Assembly: GCA_017882505.1 (NCBI GenBank)
Contig: JADGPJ010000018.1
Span: forward strand, 1 to 38,289
Reading direction: 5' to 3'
Origin: Solirubrobacterales bacterium
Lineage (GTDB): Bacteria > Actinomycetota > Thermoleophilia > Solirubrobacterales > 70-9
Length of the DNA stretch: 38,289 nucleotides
Position numbers and translations under genes: made by a program. Under the pieces are notes generated by a model that saw only the letters and a list, made by a program, of their open reading frames with translations, searched no databases and was not told the origin of the DNA. Of this stretch, positions 16,414 through 24,125 are shown piece after piece. Numbering within the stretch: the first letter of the stretch is position 1; each line of letters begins with the position of its first letter.

Positions 16414-17553
16414 TCAGAGGGGGATGCGGGCGCCCAGTTGGAAGGCGGTGAGGGCGAGGATCAGGAGCTGGAGGGGGCGGTCGCGGGAGATGGCGGCCAG
16501 GGGGAGGGGCCAGATCAGGTACCAGGGGAGGAGCCAGGAGGTGGCCAGGAGGAGGCCGAAGGCGGCCCAGGCGGCGGCGCGGACCCAGTCGCCTCCGCGC
16601 CAGGTCCAGGCGAGGAGGTAGGAGAGGGCGGCGGCGTAGACGGCCAGGGCGGCGATTCGAAGCGGGTCAGGACCCAGACCGGTGATGCGGCCGAGCGTGG
16701 TGGGGATGCTGAGGTGGCTGGTTCGCCCCTGGTTCTCCCCCGCCAGTTCGAGCGCGTTCAGCCAATCCCAGCCGAAGGCGAGGTAAGCCGCCGCGCCGAT
16801 CCCCACCGCCGCCACCGCGACCCCGAGCAGCAGGCGGTTGACGGGTCTCGAGTACCTCCCGTTCGAGGTGGGAAGGCCCGTCGACGGTGGTCTAAGGGTG
16901 GCGAGGAGGGCGAAGGGGGCGATGAAGGCGGCTGAGACCTTGACGGCAATCGCGGCTACCAGGGCGGCTCCGCCCGAAACCTCGCGGCCGCTGAGGATGG
17001 CGGCGACGCCGAGCATCGCCAGCAGCATCGTCAGACCGTCGTTGTGGGCGCCGCCGACGACGTGGACCAGGACCAGCGGGTTGAGGGCGACGAAGACGGC
17101 GGCGCGCAGCGGCTCGACCCCGCGCCAGGCGGCGAGCCGGGAGACGATTGCCGCCAGCCCGAGGACCGAGAGCGCCGCGACCGCCTTCAGGACGGCGACC
17201 GCGGCGTCCACCGGCAGCCACGCCAGGGGATAGGTCGCGAGCGTGAACAGCGGCCCGTAGGCGCTGCGGGCGTCGATCCAGGTGACGCCGGCGAAGGCCG
17301 GATCGGAGGGAACGGCGTCAGGCCGGGTGACGTAGGGGTCGAGGCCGTGGACGACGCCGAGCCGGGCGTAGTCGACGTAGCTGAAGACGTCGTGGGAGAG
17401 CAGGACCGGGGCCAAGGCGAAGGCGCCGACGAGGACGACGATCGCCGCCCAGACGACGCGCCCGCCCAGCGCCGGAGCGGCGCCGAGGAAGCCGAGGTAG
17501 GCGGCGAAGCCGGCCCAGATCAGGCCGTAGGCGAGCCCGGGGTCGATGCTCAG
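16414..17553 (-). CDS. GT87-like polyprenol-linked glycosyltransferase, probable CTG start
   Basis: This is a multi-spanning membrane glycosyltransferase of the GT-C type. An early VLLSHDVFSYVDYARLG loop carries the acidic residue expected on the outer face; further helices, the VHVVGGAHNDGL segment and a C-terminal LLPWYLIWPLPL region fit GT87-like mannosyltransferases that use lipid-linked sugar donors. The first conventional start (TTG 17415) would remove a convincing first helix (YGLIWAGFAAYLGFLG). That helix is in frame back to CTG at 17551-17553, directly after the TAG of the PBP gene, so I place the start there, giving 379 residues. The role is probably sugar transfer to a wall polymer or lipid. 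Confidence 0.7.
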   Translation of the reverse strand: MSIDPGLAYGLIWAGFAAYLGFLGAAPALGGRVVWAAIVVLVGAFALAPVLLSHDVFSYVDYARLGVVHGLDPYVTRPDAVPSDPAFAGVTWIDARSAYGPLFTLATYPLAWLPVDAAVAVLKAVAALSVLGLAAIVSRLAAWRGVEPLRAAVFVALNPLVLVHVVGGAHNDGLTMLLAMLGVAAILSGREVSGGAALVAAIAVKVSAAFIAPFALLATLRPPSTGLPTSNGRYSRPVNRLLLGVAVAAVGIGAAAYLAFGWDWLNALELAGENQGRTSHLSIPTTLGRITGLGPDPLRIAALAVYAAALSYLLAWTWRGGDWVRAAAWAAFGLLLATSWLLPWYLIWPLPLAAISRDRPLQLLILALTAFQLGARIPL

Positions 17554-19671
17554 CTACCCACTGCCGGCGGATTCGCCACCGCCGACGCCGCTTTGGTGCG
17601 GCTCCGGCAGCGGTGGAGGAAGCGGAGCCGGTTCCTGACCCGCCCCCGGGGCGTAGGCGTTGGGGTCGTAGCCCCCGACCGCTTCGGTTCCCGGCGGCGG
17701 CGCCCCGCCGCCGCTCCCCGAATGATCGCGTGGATTGGACCGGGTGAACTGGCCGAAGAAAGGCGCCCAGCTGATCGGCTGGGCCGGCGGGCTGAATTCC
17801 TCGCAGGGGACGCCGCCTTCGGAGTAGACCGAGTTCCAGATTTCCGCCGGGAAGGTGCCGCCGAAGACGATGATCCCGTGCACGCTCGACATCGAGATTT
17901 CGTTCGATTCCGGGTAACCCACCCAGACCGCCGTCGCCAGGTTGGGCTGGTAGCCGGAGAACCAGGCGTCGGTGTATTCGTCGGTGGTCCCGGTCTTGCC
18001 GGCCTGGCCCACGCAGCCGGTGTAGGCGGCGGTGCCGGTGCCTTCGGTGATGTTGTCGTGGAGCAGTCGGGTCACCTCGTAGGCGACCGCTTCGGGCAGC
18101 ACCCGTTTCGGGTCGGGCCGTTCGGGCCGGTCGACGTGGCCGTTGGGGAAGACGACCTTGTCGATCGCGACCGGGTTGTGGTGGATGCCACCGGAGGCGA
18201 GCGTCGCGTAGGCGTCCGACAGCTCCAGCGGCGAGACGCCGAGTCGCAGGCCGCCGATGCCCTCGGCCGGGATCCCGTCGAGCCTCGTCGTGATTCCCAT
18301 CGACTTCGCCGTCTGCGCCACGGCCGCCGGCCCGACGTCGAGGTCGAGCTGGGCGAAGACGGTGTTGTCGGAGGTCACCGTCGCCTGCTTCAGGTTGATC
18401 GTCCCCTGGTAGCCGAGGTCGGCGGTGTGGACTTCCCAGTGGCCCCATTGGGGCAGGTTGAGGTCGAGCGGTTTCGAGGTGTAGTAGGTCGAGTAGGGGT
18501 CGATTCCCTGCTTGATCGCGGTGGTGAGGACGAAGGCCTTGAAGGCCGAGCCGGGCTGGCGGTGGCCCTGGGCGGCGAGGTTGAACTGGCTCTGGGCGTA
18601 GTGGGTGCTCGAGACCATCGCCCTGATGTCGCCGTTGCGGGGGTCGATCGAGACCAGCGCCGATGCCGGGTCGGTCGAGTAGGGCAGGGTCGAGCGCATC
18701 GCCTCGAGGCCGACCCGCTGCAGGCCCGGATCGATCGTCGTGTGGACGTCGAGTCCGCCGCGGCGCACCGTGTTGACTCCGTAGTCCTCGATCAGCTTGT
18801 TCTCGACGTAGTCGAAGAAGTAGGGCTGGCGATGTTTGAAATAGCTGTCGGAGACGTTCACCCCGAGCCCGCTGCCCTCGGCCGCCCTGGCGCGCTCGTG
18901 GCTGACGAAGCCGAGCTTGTCCATCTTCCGCAGCACCTCGTTGCGCCGCGCCTTGGCCAGGCCGGGGTTGAGGATCGGGTTGTATTCGGAGGGCGCCTGG
19001 GGCAGCCCGGCGAGCAGCGCCGCCTGCGCCAGGTTCAGCTTCCAGACCGGCTTCGAGAAGAAGATCTTCGCGGCCGCCCCGACCCCGATCGCGGTGCTGC
19101 CTTCGATCGTCCCGTAGGAGGCGATGTTGAGGTAGGAGCCGAGGATTTCCTGCGGGCTGTGCCGTTCGACGTACTCTTCGGCCAGCTTCGCCTCGATGAT
19201 CTTGCGTTCGAGGTTGCGCTCCGGGTTCTGGATGCAGAGGTTGCGAACCAGCTGCTGGGTGATCGTCGATCCGCCCTCGACCGCTTCGCCGGCTTCGAAG
19301 TCCTTGATCCCGGCACGGACGATGCCCTCGGGGTCGACGCCGCCGTGTTCGTAGAAGCGCTGGTCCTCGATCGCCACCGTCGCCAGCTGCAGGCTCCTGG
19401 GGACGCGCTTGATTCCGACCGGGGTGCGGGCTTCGCCGGAGTCGATCACTCCCAGCTTGCTGCCGTCGGCGGCGTAGACGGTCGAGTTGCCGCCGCGGTC
19501 GATCGGCCGGCAGCTGGAGAGCGGGGGCGCGTCGGCGGCCACGCCGAGCACCCAGGAGGTGATGGCGATGCCGGCGATCGCGACAAGGACGACGACGCCG
19601 CCGAAAACCAACAGCAGCTTGGTGCCGATGCCTCCCCGGCGTCGCTGACGTCGCCGCGTGCGCTGCGTCAT
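17554..19671 (-). CDS. Class A penicillin-binding protein (PBP1A type)
   Basis: The protein has 705 residues. A basic cytoplasmic leader and one membrane anchor (about 17-43) precede the GT51 domain with catalytic Glu102 in EDQRFYEHGGVD, GGSTITQQLVRN and the EYVERHSPQEILGSYLN segment. The transpeptidase domain has Ser375 and Lys378 (SAFK), SDN at 434-436 and KTG at 559-561. It polymerises glycan strands and cross-links peptides on the outer face of the membrane. A Pro/Gly-rich tail ends the protein. The downstream glycosyltransferase continues in the same frame after the TAG. Confidence 0.96.
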   Translation of the reverse strand: MTQRTRRRQRRRGGIGTKLLLVFGGVVVLVAIAGIAITSWVLGVAADAPPLSSCRPIDRGGNSTVYAADGSKLGVIDSGEARTPVGIKRVPRSLQLATVAIEDQRFYEHGGVDPEGIVRAGIKDFEAGEAVEGGSTITQQLVRNLCIQNPERNLERKIIEAKLAEEYVERHSPQEILGSYLNIASYGTIEGSTAIGVGAAAKIFFSKPVWKLNLAQAALLAGLPQAPSEYNPILNPGLAKARRNEVLRKMDKLGFVSHERARAAEGSGLGVNVSDSYFKHRQPYFFDYVENKLIEDYGVNTVRRGGLDVHTTIDPGLQRVGLEAMRSTLPYSTDPASALVSIDPRNGDIRAMVSSTHYAQSQFNLAAQGHRQPGSAFKAFVLTTAIKQGIDPYSTYYTSKPLDLNLPQWGHWEVHTADLGYQGTINLKQATVTSDNTVFAQLDLDVGPAAVAQTAKSMGITTRLDGIPAEGIGGLRLGVSPLELSDAYATLASGGIHHNPVAIDKVVFPNGHVDRPERPDPKRVLPEAVAYEVTRLLHDNITEGTGTAAYTGCVGQAGKTGTTDEYTDAWFSGYQPNLATAVWVGYPESNEISMSSVHGIIVFGGTFPAEIWNSVYSEGGVPCEEFSPPAQPISWAPFFGQFTRSNPRDHSGSGGGAPPPGTEAVGGYDPNAYAPGAGQEPAPLPPPLPEPHQSGVGGGESAGSG

Positions 19672-19702
19672 CGATCCAGAGGGTACTTCGCTTTCGCGGT
19701 GC

Positions 19703-20119
19703 TCAGGCCTGAGTGTCGTCCGTCGAGTGGTTGTGGACGATGCCCTCGACCAGGAGCTGGTTCGGAATCACGATCGAGGTGCCGTCGCCGGGATCGACGT
19801 AGGTGTAGGAGAGGGTGATGTCGGTCACCCTGCCGTCGTTTTCTTCGAAGCTGACTCGATCGCCGATCCGGAACGGCTGGGAGATCGCCAGCTGAACGCC
19901 GGCGACCATGTTGGCGATCGTGTGCTGGGCGGCGAAGCCGACGATCAGGCCGAGTACCGCCGTCGAGGCGAGGATCCCGGTGGCGAGCCGCTTCAGCTCG
20001 GTGAACTGACTCAGCGCGATCGCGGCGATGACGAGGAAGACCGCCAGGAAGAGCAGGCGGCGGAGGAACCGCAGGCGGGTTTTGGTCGAGCGGGAGACCT
20101 GTGAAACTGCCGGCGACAT
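19703..20119 (-). CDS. Minimal MscS-family mechanosensitive channel
   Basis: The product has 138 residues from ATG 20119. One N-terminal helix (LRRLLFLAVFLVIAAIALSQF) is followed by the pore helix ILASTAVLGLIVGFAAQHTIANMVAGVQLAI, then the beta domain with RIGDRVSFEENDGRVTDITLSYTYVD and IPNQLLVEGIVHNHS. These are the MscS TM3 and beta-domain hallmarks. The protein stops there, without the C-terminal alpha/beta cage, making it about half the usual length. It may be a natural mini-channel or a shortened gene. Its start codon overlaps that of the divergent CPBP gene; TTG at 20128 is an alternative start. Confidence 0.85.
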   Translation of the reverse strand: MSPAVSQVSRSTKTRLRFLRRLLFLAVFLVIAAIALSQFTELKRLATGILASTAVLGLIVGFAAQHTIANMVAGVQLAISQPFRIGDRVSFEENDGRVTDITLSYTYVDPGDGTSIVIPNQLLVEGIVHNHSTDDTQA

Positions 20120-20825
20120 GGAGGCCAACCTAGCTGTGGAGGGCGTCGAGCAGCGTCCGACTTCCTTCCCCTACTCGAACTGGGGCCCGCTCGCCGCCGT
20201 GCTCGGGGTGATCCTCGCGCTCGGGGCCGGTGTGGTGATCGGCGTTCCGGGCGTGCTCCTCGGCCACAAGGCGAACGGGGACCTGACCACCTTCGGCAAC
20301 GTCTTCGTCCAGGCCGCGACCGCGCTCGGGTTCCTGCTGGTGCCGATGGCGATCGCCTCCTGGCGCGGGGCGTCGTCGCTGGGGGAGGTGCTGGCCCGCC
20401 TTGGGGTGCGCCGCTTCAAGCCCTCGGCGGCGAAGTGGATGGCGGCGGCGGTCGGCGCCTACCTGCTCTTCGCCACCCTCTACTCGCTGCTGATCGTCCA
20501 GCCCCACCAGAAGGACATCGCCGAAGGGTTCGGGACGATCCCGGTGCAGATCCTGCTGATCGTGATCGTGGCGCCGGTCAGCGAGGAGGTCTGCTTCCGG
20601 GGGATGCTGTTCGGCGGCCTGCGGGAGAAGCTGCCGCGGCTCGGGGCGGCGCTGCTCAGCGGCCTCGTCTTCGGCGGCCTGCACGCCCTCACCGGCGTCA
20701 CCGCGGTGCCGCCGTTGATCGCCTTTGGCTTCATCCTCGCCCTGCTCTACGAGAAGACCGGCTCGATCCTGCCGGGGATCCTCCTGCACATGCTGAACAA
20801 CTCCGTCGCCCTGCTGGGTCAGTAG
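20118..20825 (+). CDS. CPBP-family intramembrane metalloprotease
   Basis: The product has 235 residues from ATG 20118. About six membrane segments, including WGPLAAVLGVILALGAGVVIG and WMAAAVGAYLLFATLYSLLIV, lead to the catalytic motifs: Glu156-Glu157 and Arg161 in SEEVCFRG, His in FGGLHAL, and HMLNN at the C-terminus. This is the CAAX-protease/bacteriocin-processing (Abi) family. Substrates of bacterial members are mostly unknown; prenylated or small membrane peptides are typical. The ATG overlaps the MscS start on the other strand; GTG at 20136 is an alternative with no overlap. The open frame upstream is antisense to the channel gene. Confidence 0.9.
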   Translation: MEANLAVEGVEQRPTSFPYSNWGPLAAVLGVILALGAGVVIGVPGVLLGHKANGDLTTFGNVFVQAATALGFLLVPMAIASWRGASSLGEVLARLGVRRFKPSAAKWMAAAVGAYLLFATLYSLLIVQPHQKDIAEGFGTIPVQILLIVIVAPVSEEVCFRGMLFGGLREKLPRLGAALLSGLVFGGLHALTGVTAVPPLIAFGFILALLYEKTGSILPGILLHMLNNSVALLGQ

Positions 20826-20835
20826 GATTCCGCCG

Positions 20836-21801
20836 GTGAATCGTCGCGTCGCGTCCTTTCTCGCCGTCGCCGGCCTGCTGCTCGTACCCGCTTCCGCCGC
20901 CGCTGCGCCGAAGGCGGAAAAGGAAATCCCGGCGGTCCCGAACGCCACCGTCAAGATCGAAGTCGGCGGCCTCCACGGCGGCAGCGCCCCGATCTGGGGC
21001 ACGGTGCCGGTCAGCGGGACGATCTCCCCGTTCGCACCGGGCCAGCAGGTCGAAGTCACCTACTACCTCAACGGCCACCGCCTGGTCAGCCGCAGGGTCG
21101 CGGTCAGCAAGGGCAGCGGCGACACCGGCACCTTCAGCGACAGCGTCATCCTCCGCGAGGACGGCAAGTACGCGGTCAGCGCCCGCCACGCCGCGACCAA
21201 GGCGCTCGGAGCCGACACCACCGTGCGCAAGAGCTGGCGGGTCAGCTTCCCCTCGCTGCACCCGGGCGAATGCGGCAAGGTCGTCAAGGGCTTCAAAGAC
21301 GAGATGGCGAAGATGGGCTACGTCTCCGGCGGCGGCTCCTGCTTCAACGGCCGCCTCGGCCGCGAGGTGCTCGCCTACCGCAAAGTCAACGGCATGAACC
21401 GCAGCCAGAAGGCCGGCGCCGGGCTGGTCAAAAGCGTCTTCGGCGGCCGCGGCGGCTACCGCGCCAAGTACCCCAGCGCCGGCGAACACGCCGAGGTCTC
21501 GCTCGACAAGCAGGTCCTGGTCCTGCTCAAAGGCGACAGGCCGTTTGCGATCTACCCGGTTTCGACCGGCAAGCCCTCGACGCCAACGATCACCGGGCAC
21601 TACAGCTTCTATCGCCAGGAACCGGGCTACAACGCCGAGGGCATGTACTACTCGTTCTACTGGCACAACGGCTACGCGGTCCACGGCTACCACGAAGTCC
21701 CCAACTACGCCGCCAGTCACGGCTGCGTGCGGACCTTCATCGCCGACCAGCCGCGGATCTACGAACAGTTGCACTACGGCGACAGCCTCTTCGTCTTTTA
21801 G
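20836..21801 (+). CDS. Secreted L,D-transpeptidase (YkuD family)
   Basis: The protein has 321 residues from GTG 20836. A signal peptide (about 1-24, ending near ASAAAA) leads to a beta-rich Ig-like region (about 35-135). A peptidoglycan-binding-like helical segment follows (about 145-195; GKVVKGFKDEMAKMGYVSGG, CFNGRLGREVLAYRKVNGM). The YkuD domain (about 215-321) has VHGYHEVPN and the catalytic HGC in ASHGCVR (His295, Cys297). It would form 3-3 cross-links in peptidoglycan or attach proteins to it. It follows the CPBP gene by 10 bases in the same direction. Confidence 0.92.
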   Translation: MNRRVASFLAVAGLLLVPASAAAAPKAEKEIPAVPNATVKIEVGGLHGGSAPIWGTVPVSGTISPFAPGQQVEVTYYLNGHRLVSRRVAVSKGSGDTGTFSDSVILREDGKYAVSARHAATKALGADTTVRKSWRVSFPSLHPGECGKVVKGFKDEMAKMGYVSGGGSCFNGRLGREVLAYRKVNGMNRSQKAGAGLVKSVFGGRGGYRAKYPSAGEHAEVSLDKQVLVLLKGDRPFAIYPVSTGKPSTPTITGHYSFYRQEPGYNAEGMYYSFYWHNGYAVHGYHEVPNYAASHGCVRTFIADQPRIYEQLHYGDSLFVF

Positions 21802-21868
21802 ACAACGGGAGAATTTCACTCCAGGGGACTAGGGTCGGGAAGGCGGAAGCTGGAACGGGAGGACCGGG

Positions 21869-22792
21869 ATGAAGGTCTTTGTGGCCGGGGCTTCCGGGGC
21901 GATCGGGAGGCCGCTGGTGCGGCAGTTGGTCGCGGCTGGGCACGAGGTGACGGGGATGACCAGACGCGAGGAGCGGGCCGGGGAGATCCGGGCGGCGGGT
22001 GCGAAGGCGGTCGTCTGCGACGTCTACGACCCCGATGGCCTGCGCGCCGCGGTGGCTGACGCCGCGCCCGACACCGTCGTGCACGCGCTGACCGCGCTGC
22101 CCGCCCGCTACGACCCGAAGAGCGACTACCTGGCGGCGACCAACCGGATCCGGGTCGAGGGGACCCGCAACCTGATCGCCGCGGCCGGGGCGGCCGGGGC
22201 GCGGCGCTTCGTCGCCGAGAGCATCGCCTTCATCTACGCCCCGCAGGGGAGCTGGGTCAAGGACGAGGAGGCGCCGGTCCTGGCCGGGATCCCGGGGAGC
22301 TTTGGCGCCGCGCTGACGGCCGTGGCCGACCTCGAGCGCCAGGTCGCCGCCGTGGACGGGATCGTCCTCCGCTTCGGCTGGCTCTACGGGCCCGGCACCT
22401 ACTACGACCGCGGCGGTCAGCAGGCCGAGGAAGCGATGAGGCGACGGATCCCGATCGTCGGCAAGGGCACCGGCACCTTTTCCTTCGTCCACGTCGACGA
22501 CGCGGCGGCGGCGACCGTGGCCGCGGTCGAGCGGGGCGACCCCGGCGTCTACAACGTCGTCGACGACGAGCCGGCGCCGTTGCGGGAGTGGATGCCGGTC
22601 TACGCCGAGGCCCTTGGCGTCAAGGGCCCGCGCCGGGTCCCGGTCTGGCTCGCGCGCCTCGTCGCCGGCTCGGCCGCGGCCGACGCGGCGCTGCAGATGC
22701 GAGGAGCGTCCAACGCCAAGGCCAAGCGCGAGCTCGGTTGGCAACCCGCCCACGCGAGCTGGCGCCAGGGCTTCCGCGACTCGCCCGCCTGA
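21869..22792 (+). CDS. NAD(P)-dependent epimerase/reductase, SDR superfamily
   Basis: The protein has 307 residues. The Rossmann motif GASGAIG (8-14) binds the cofactor; VVHALTALP is the strand-4 region. It belongs to the atypical or extended SDR group (NAD-dependent epimerase/dehydratase). The usual YxxxK is not obvious: the corresponding region reads AESIAFIYAPQGSWVKDEEAP, so Tyr is present but the Lys spacing is longer. FSFVHVDDAAAATVAAVERGDPGVYNVVDDEP is typical of the C-terminal part. The start ATG has a good GGAGG ribosome-binding site six bases away. The substrate cannot be predicted. Confidence 0.85.
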   Translation: MKVFVAGASGAIGRPLVRQLVAAGHEVTGMTRREERAGEIRAAGAKAVVCDVYDPDGLRAAVADAAPDTVVHALTALPARYDPKSDYLAATNRIRVEGTRNLIAAAGAAGARRFVAESIAFIYAPQGSWVKDEEAPVLAGIPGSFGAALTAVADLERQVAAVDGIVLRFGWLYGPGTYYDRGGQQAEEAMRRRIPIVGKGTGTFSFVHVDDAAAATVAAVERGDPGVYNVVDDEPAPLREWMPVYAEALGVKGPRRVPVWLARLVAGSAAADAALQMRGASNAKAKRELGWQPAHASWRQGFRDSPA

Positions 22793-22864
22793 GTCGCACC
22801 GGGCTCCTGCAGGCCCGACCCGCCGTGCGGTGTCCGAGGCGCACTGGACATAGGATTGCTCGCC

Positions 22865-23431
22865 GTGACCGACCTCGACGCCGCCAAGCAGACGCTGCTC
22901 GCCGAGCTTCGCGAGCACTCGCTGATTCTCGGTGAGGTCACCCTTTCGAGTGGCGCCAAGGCCCAGTACTACGTCGACGCGCGGCGAGCCCTGATGCGCC
23001 CGGCCGGTTTTCGCGCTGCCGGTGAGCTGATCGCAGCGGTTGCCGGTGAGGTCGGCGCCGAGGCCGTCGGCGGCCCAGCCACGGCGGCGATCCCGCCCGC
23101 CTGCGCCGCGATCGCGGTTCCGGCCGGCGCCGACCTCCTCGCCTTCTTCGTCCGCGGCGAGCGCAAGGAGCACGGTCTGCAGCGCTGGGTCGAGGGCCCG
23201 GTCTCGCCGGGGATGCGCTGCCTCGTCGTCGAGGACACGGTGACCACCGGCGGCTCGACCGCGAAGGCGATCGGGCGGATCCAGGAGGAGGGGCTGACGG
23301 TGGCCGGCGTCGCCGCCGTCGTCGACCGCCTGGCCGGCGGCGGCGAGAAGATCGAAGCGGCGGCGCGGGCGCCCTACCGCGCGCTGGTCACGATCGACGA
23401 GATCTACCCGGACCGCCCGGACCGCGGCTGA
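22865..23431 (+). CDS. pyrE: Orotate phosphoribosyltransferase
   Basis: PyrE transfers ribose 5-phosphate from PRPP to orotate, giving OMP in pyrimidine synthesis. The product has 188 residues. It shows LSSGAKAQYYVDARRALM, the flexible catalytic loop with VRGERKEHG, and the PRPP-binding motif VVEDTVTTGGSTAKAI. GTG 22865 is preferred because AGGA lies nine bases upstream; the TTG at 22856 directly abuts that AGGA and would be poorly placed. pyrE is 14 bases before the YceH-family gene and probably cotranscribed with it. Confidence 0.94.
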   Translation: MTDLDAAKQTLLAELREHSLILGEVTLSSGAKAQYYVDARRALMRPAGFRAAGELIAAVAGEVGAEAVGGPATAAIPPACAAIAVPAGADLLAFFVRGERKEHGLQRWVEGPVSPGMRCLVVEDTVTTGGSTAKAIGRIQEEGLTVAGVAAVVDRLAGGGEKIEAAARAPYRALVTIDEIYPDRPDRG

Positions 23432-23444
23432 GGGGATTCCGGCA

Positions 23445-24119
23445 GTGGAGCCCGATGCCGTCGAGATCCGCGTTGTCGGCTGTCTGATCGAGAAGCAGCG
23501 GACCACTCCCGACGCCTACCCGCTCTCGCTGAACTCGCTGCGGCTGGCCTGCAACCAGTCGACCAACCGCGATCCCGTCGTCGCGTACGACGAGGCGACC
23601 GTCAGCGATGCCCTGCGCCGGCTCGCCCTGCGCGGCTGGACCCGCCTTGCCAGCGGCGCCGGCAGCCGCGCCCGCAAGTACCGCCACCTGCTGCCCGAGG
23701 CGCTCGACCTCGACTCCGCCGAGGTCTCGTTGCTGGCGGTGCTGATGCTGCGCGGCCCGCAGACGCCGGGCGAGCTGAAGCAGCGGGCCGAGCGCCTGCA
23801 CGGCTTCGCCGACCTCGCCGCGGTGCAGCATACGCTCGACGGGCTGATCGCGCGGGGTCACGTCGCTCGCCGGGAGCGGCGGCCGGGCCAGAACGAGCAG
23901 CGCTACTCGCAGCTGCTCGGCGGCGAGGAGCCGGCGCCTTCCGCCGCCGAGCCTCCCGCGCGGGAAGACGCCGCGGTCGGAGGGCTCGCCGTGCCGGACG
24001 AGAGCGAACTGCCGGCCGACGACGAGCGCCTCGCCCGCCTCGAACGCGAGCTGATCGCGCTGCGCGGCGAGCTGGCGAGCCTGCGGGAAGCCCTCGGCGA
24101 GACTCCGGACGACGCTTAG
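23445..24119 (+). CDS. YceH/DUF480-family protein
   Basis: The protein has 224 residues from GTG 23445, with AGGGGA eight bases upstream. The N-terminus has EIRVVGCLIEKQRTTPDAYPLSLNSL and ACNQSTNRDPV, the signature of the YceH family, followed by two tandem winged-helix domains (VSDALRRLALRGWTRL and VQHTLDGLIARGHVARRER). The C-terminus is an acidic linker plus a coiled-coil LARLERELIALRGELASLREAL (about 195-218). The family's biochemical role is not established; the fold suggests DNA or protein binding. It directly follows pyrE. Confidence 0.9.
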   Translation: MEPDAVEIRVVGCLIEKQRTTPDAYPLSLNSLRLACNQSTNRDPVVAYDEATVSDALRRLALRGWTRLASGAGSRARKYRHLLPEALDLDSAEVSLLAVLMLRGPQTPGELKQRAERLHGFADLAAVQHTLDGLIARGHVARRERRPGQNEQRYSQLLGGEEPAPSAAEPPAREDAAVGGLAVPDESELPADDERLARLERELIALRGELASLREALGETPDDA

Positions 24120-24125
24120 CCGCGG

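Noticed and set aside
17044-19818. A 924-codon open frame on the plus strand
   Set aside because: It is antisense to the PBP and glycosyltransferase genes, whose motifs are clear; its product is Asp/Arg/Gly-rich with no domain, a GC-skew artefact.
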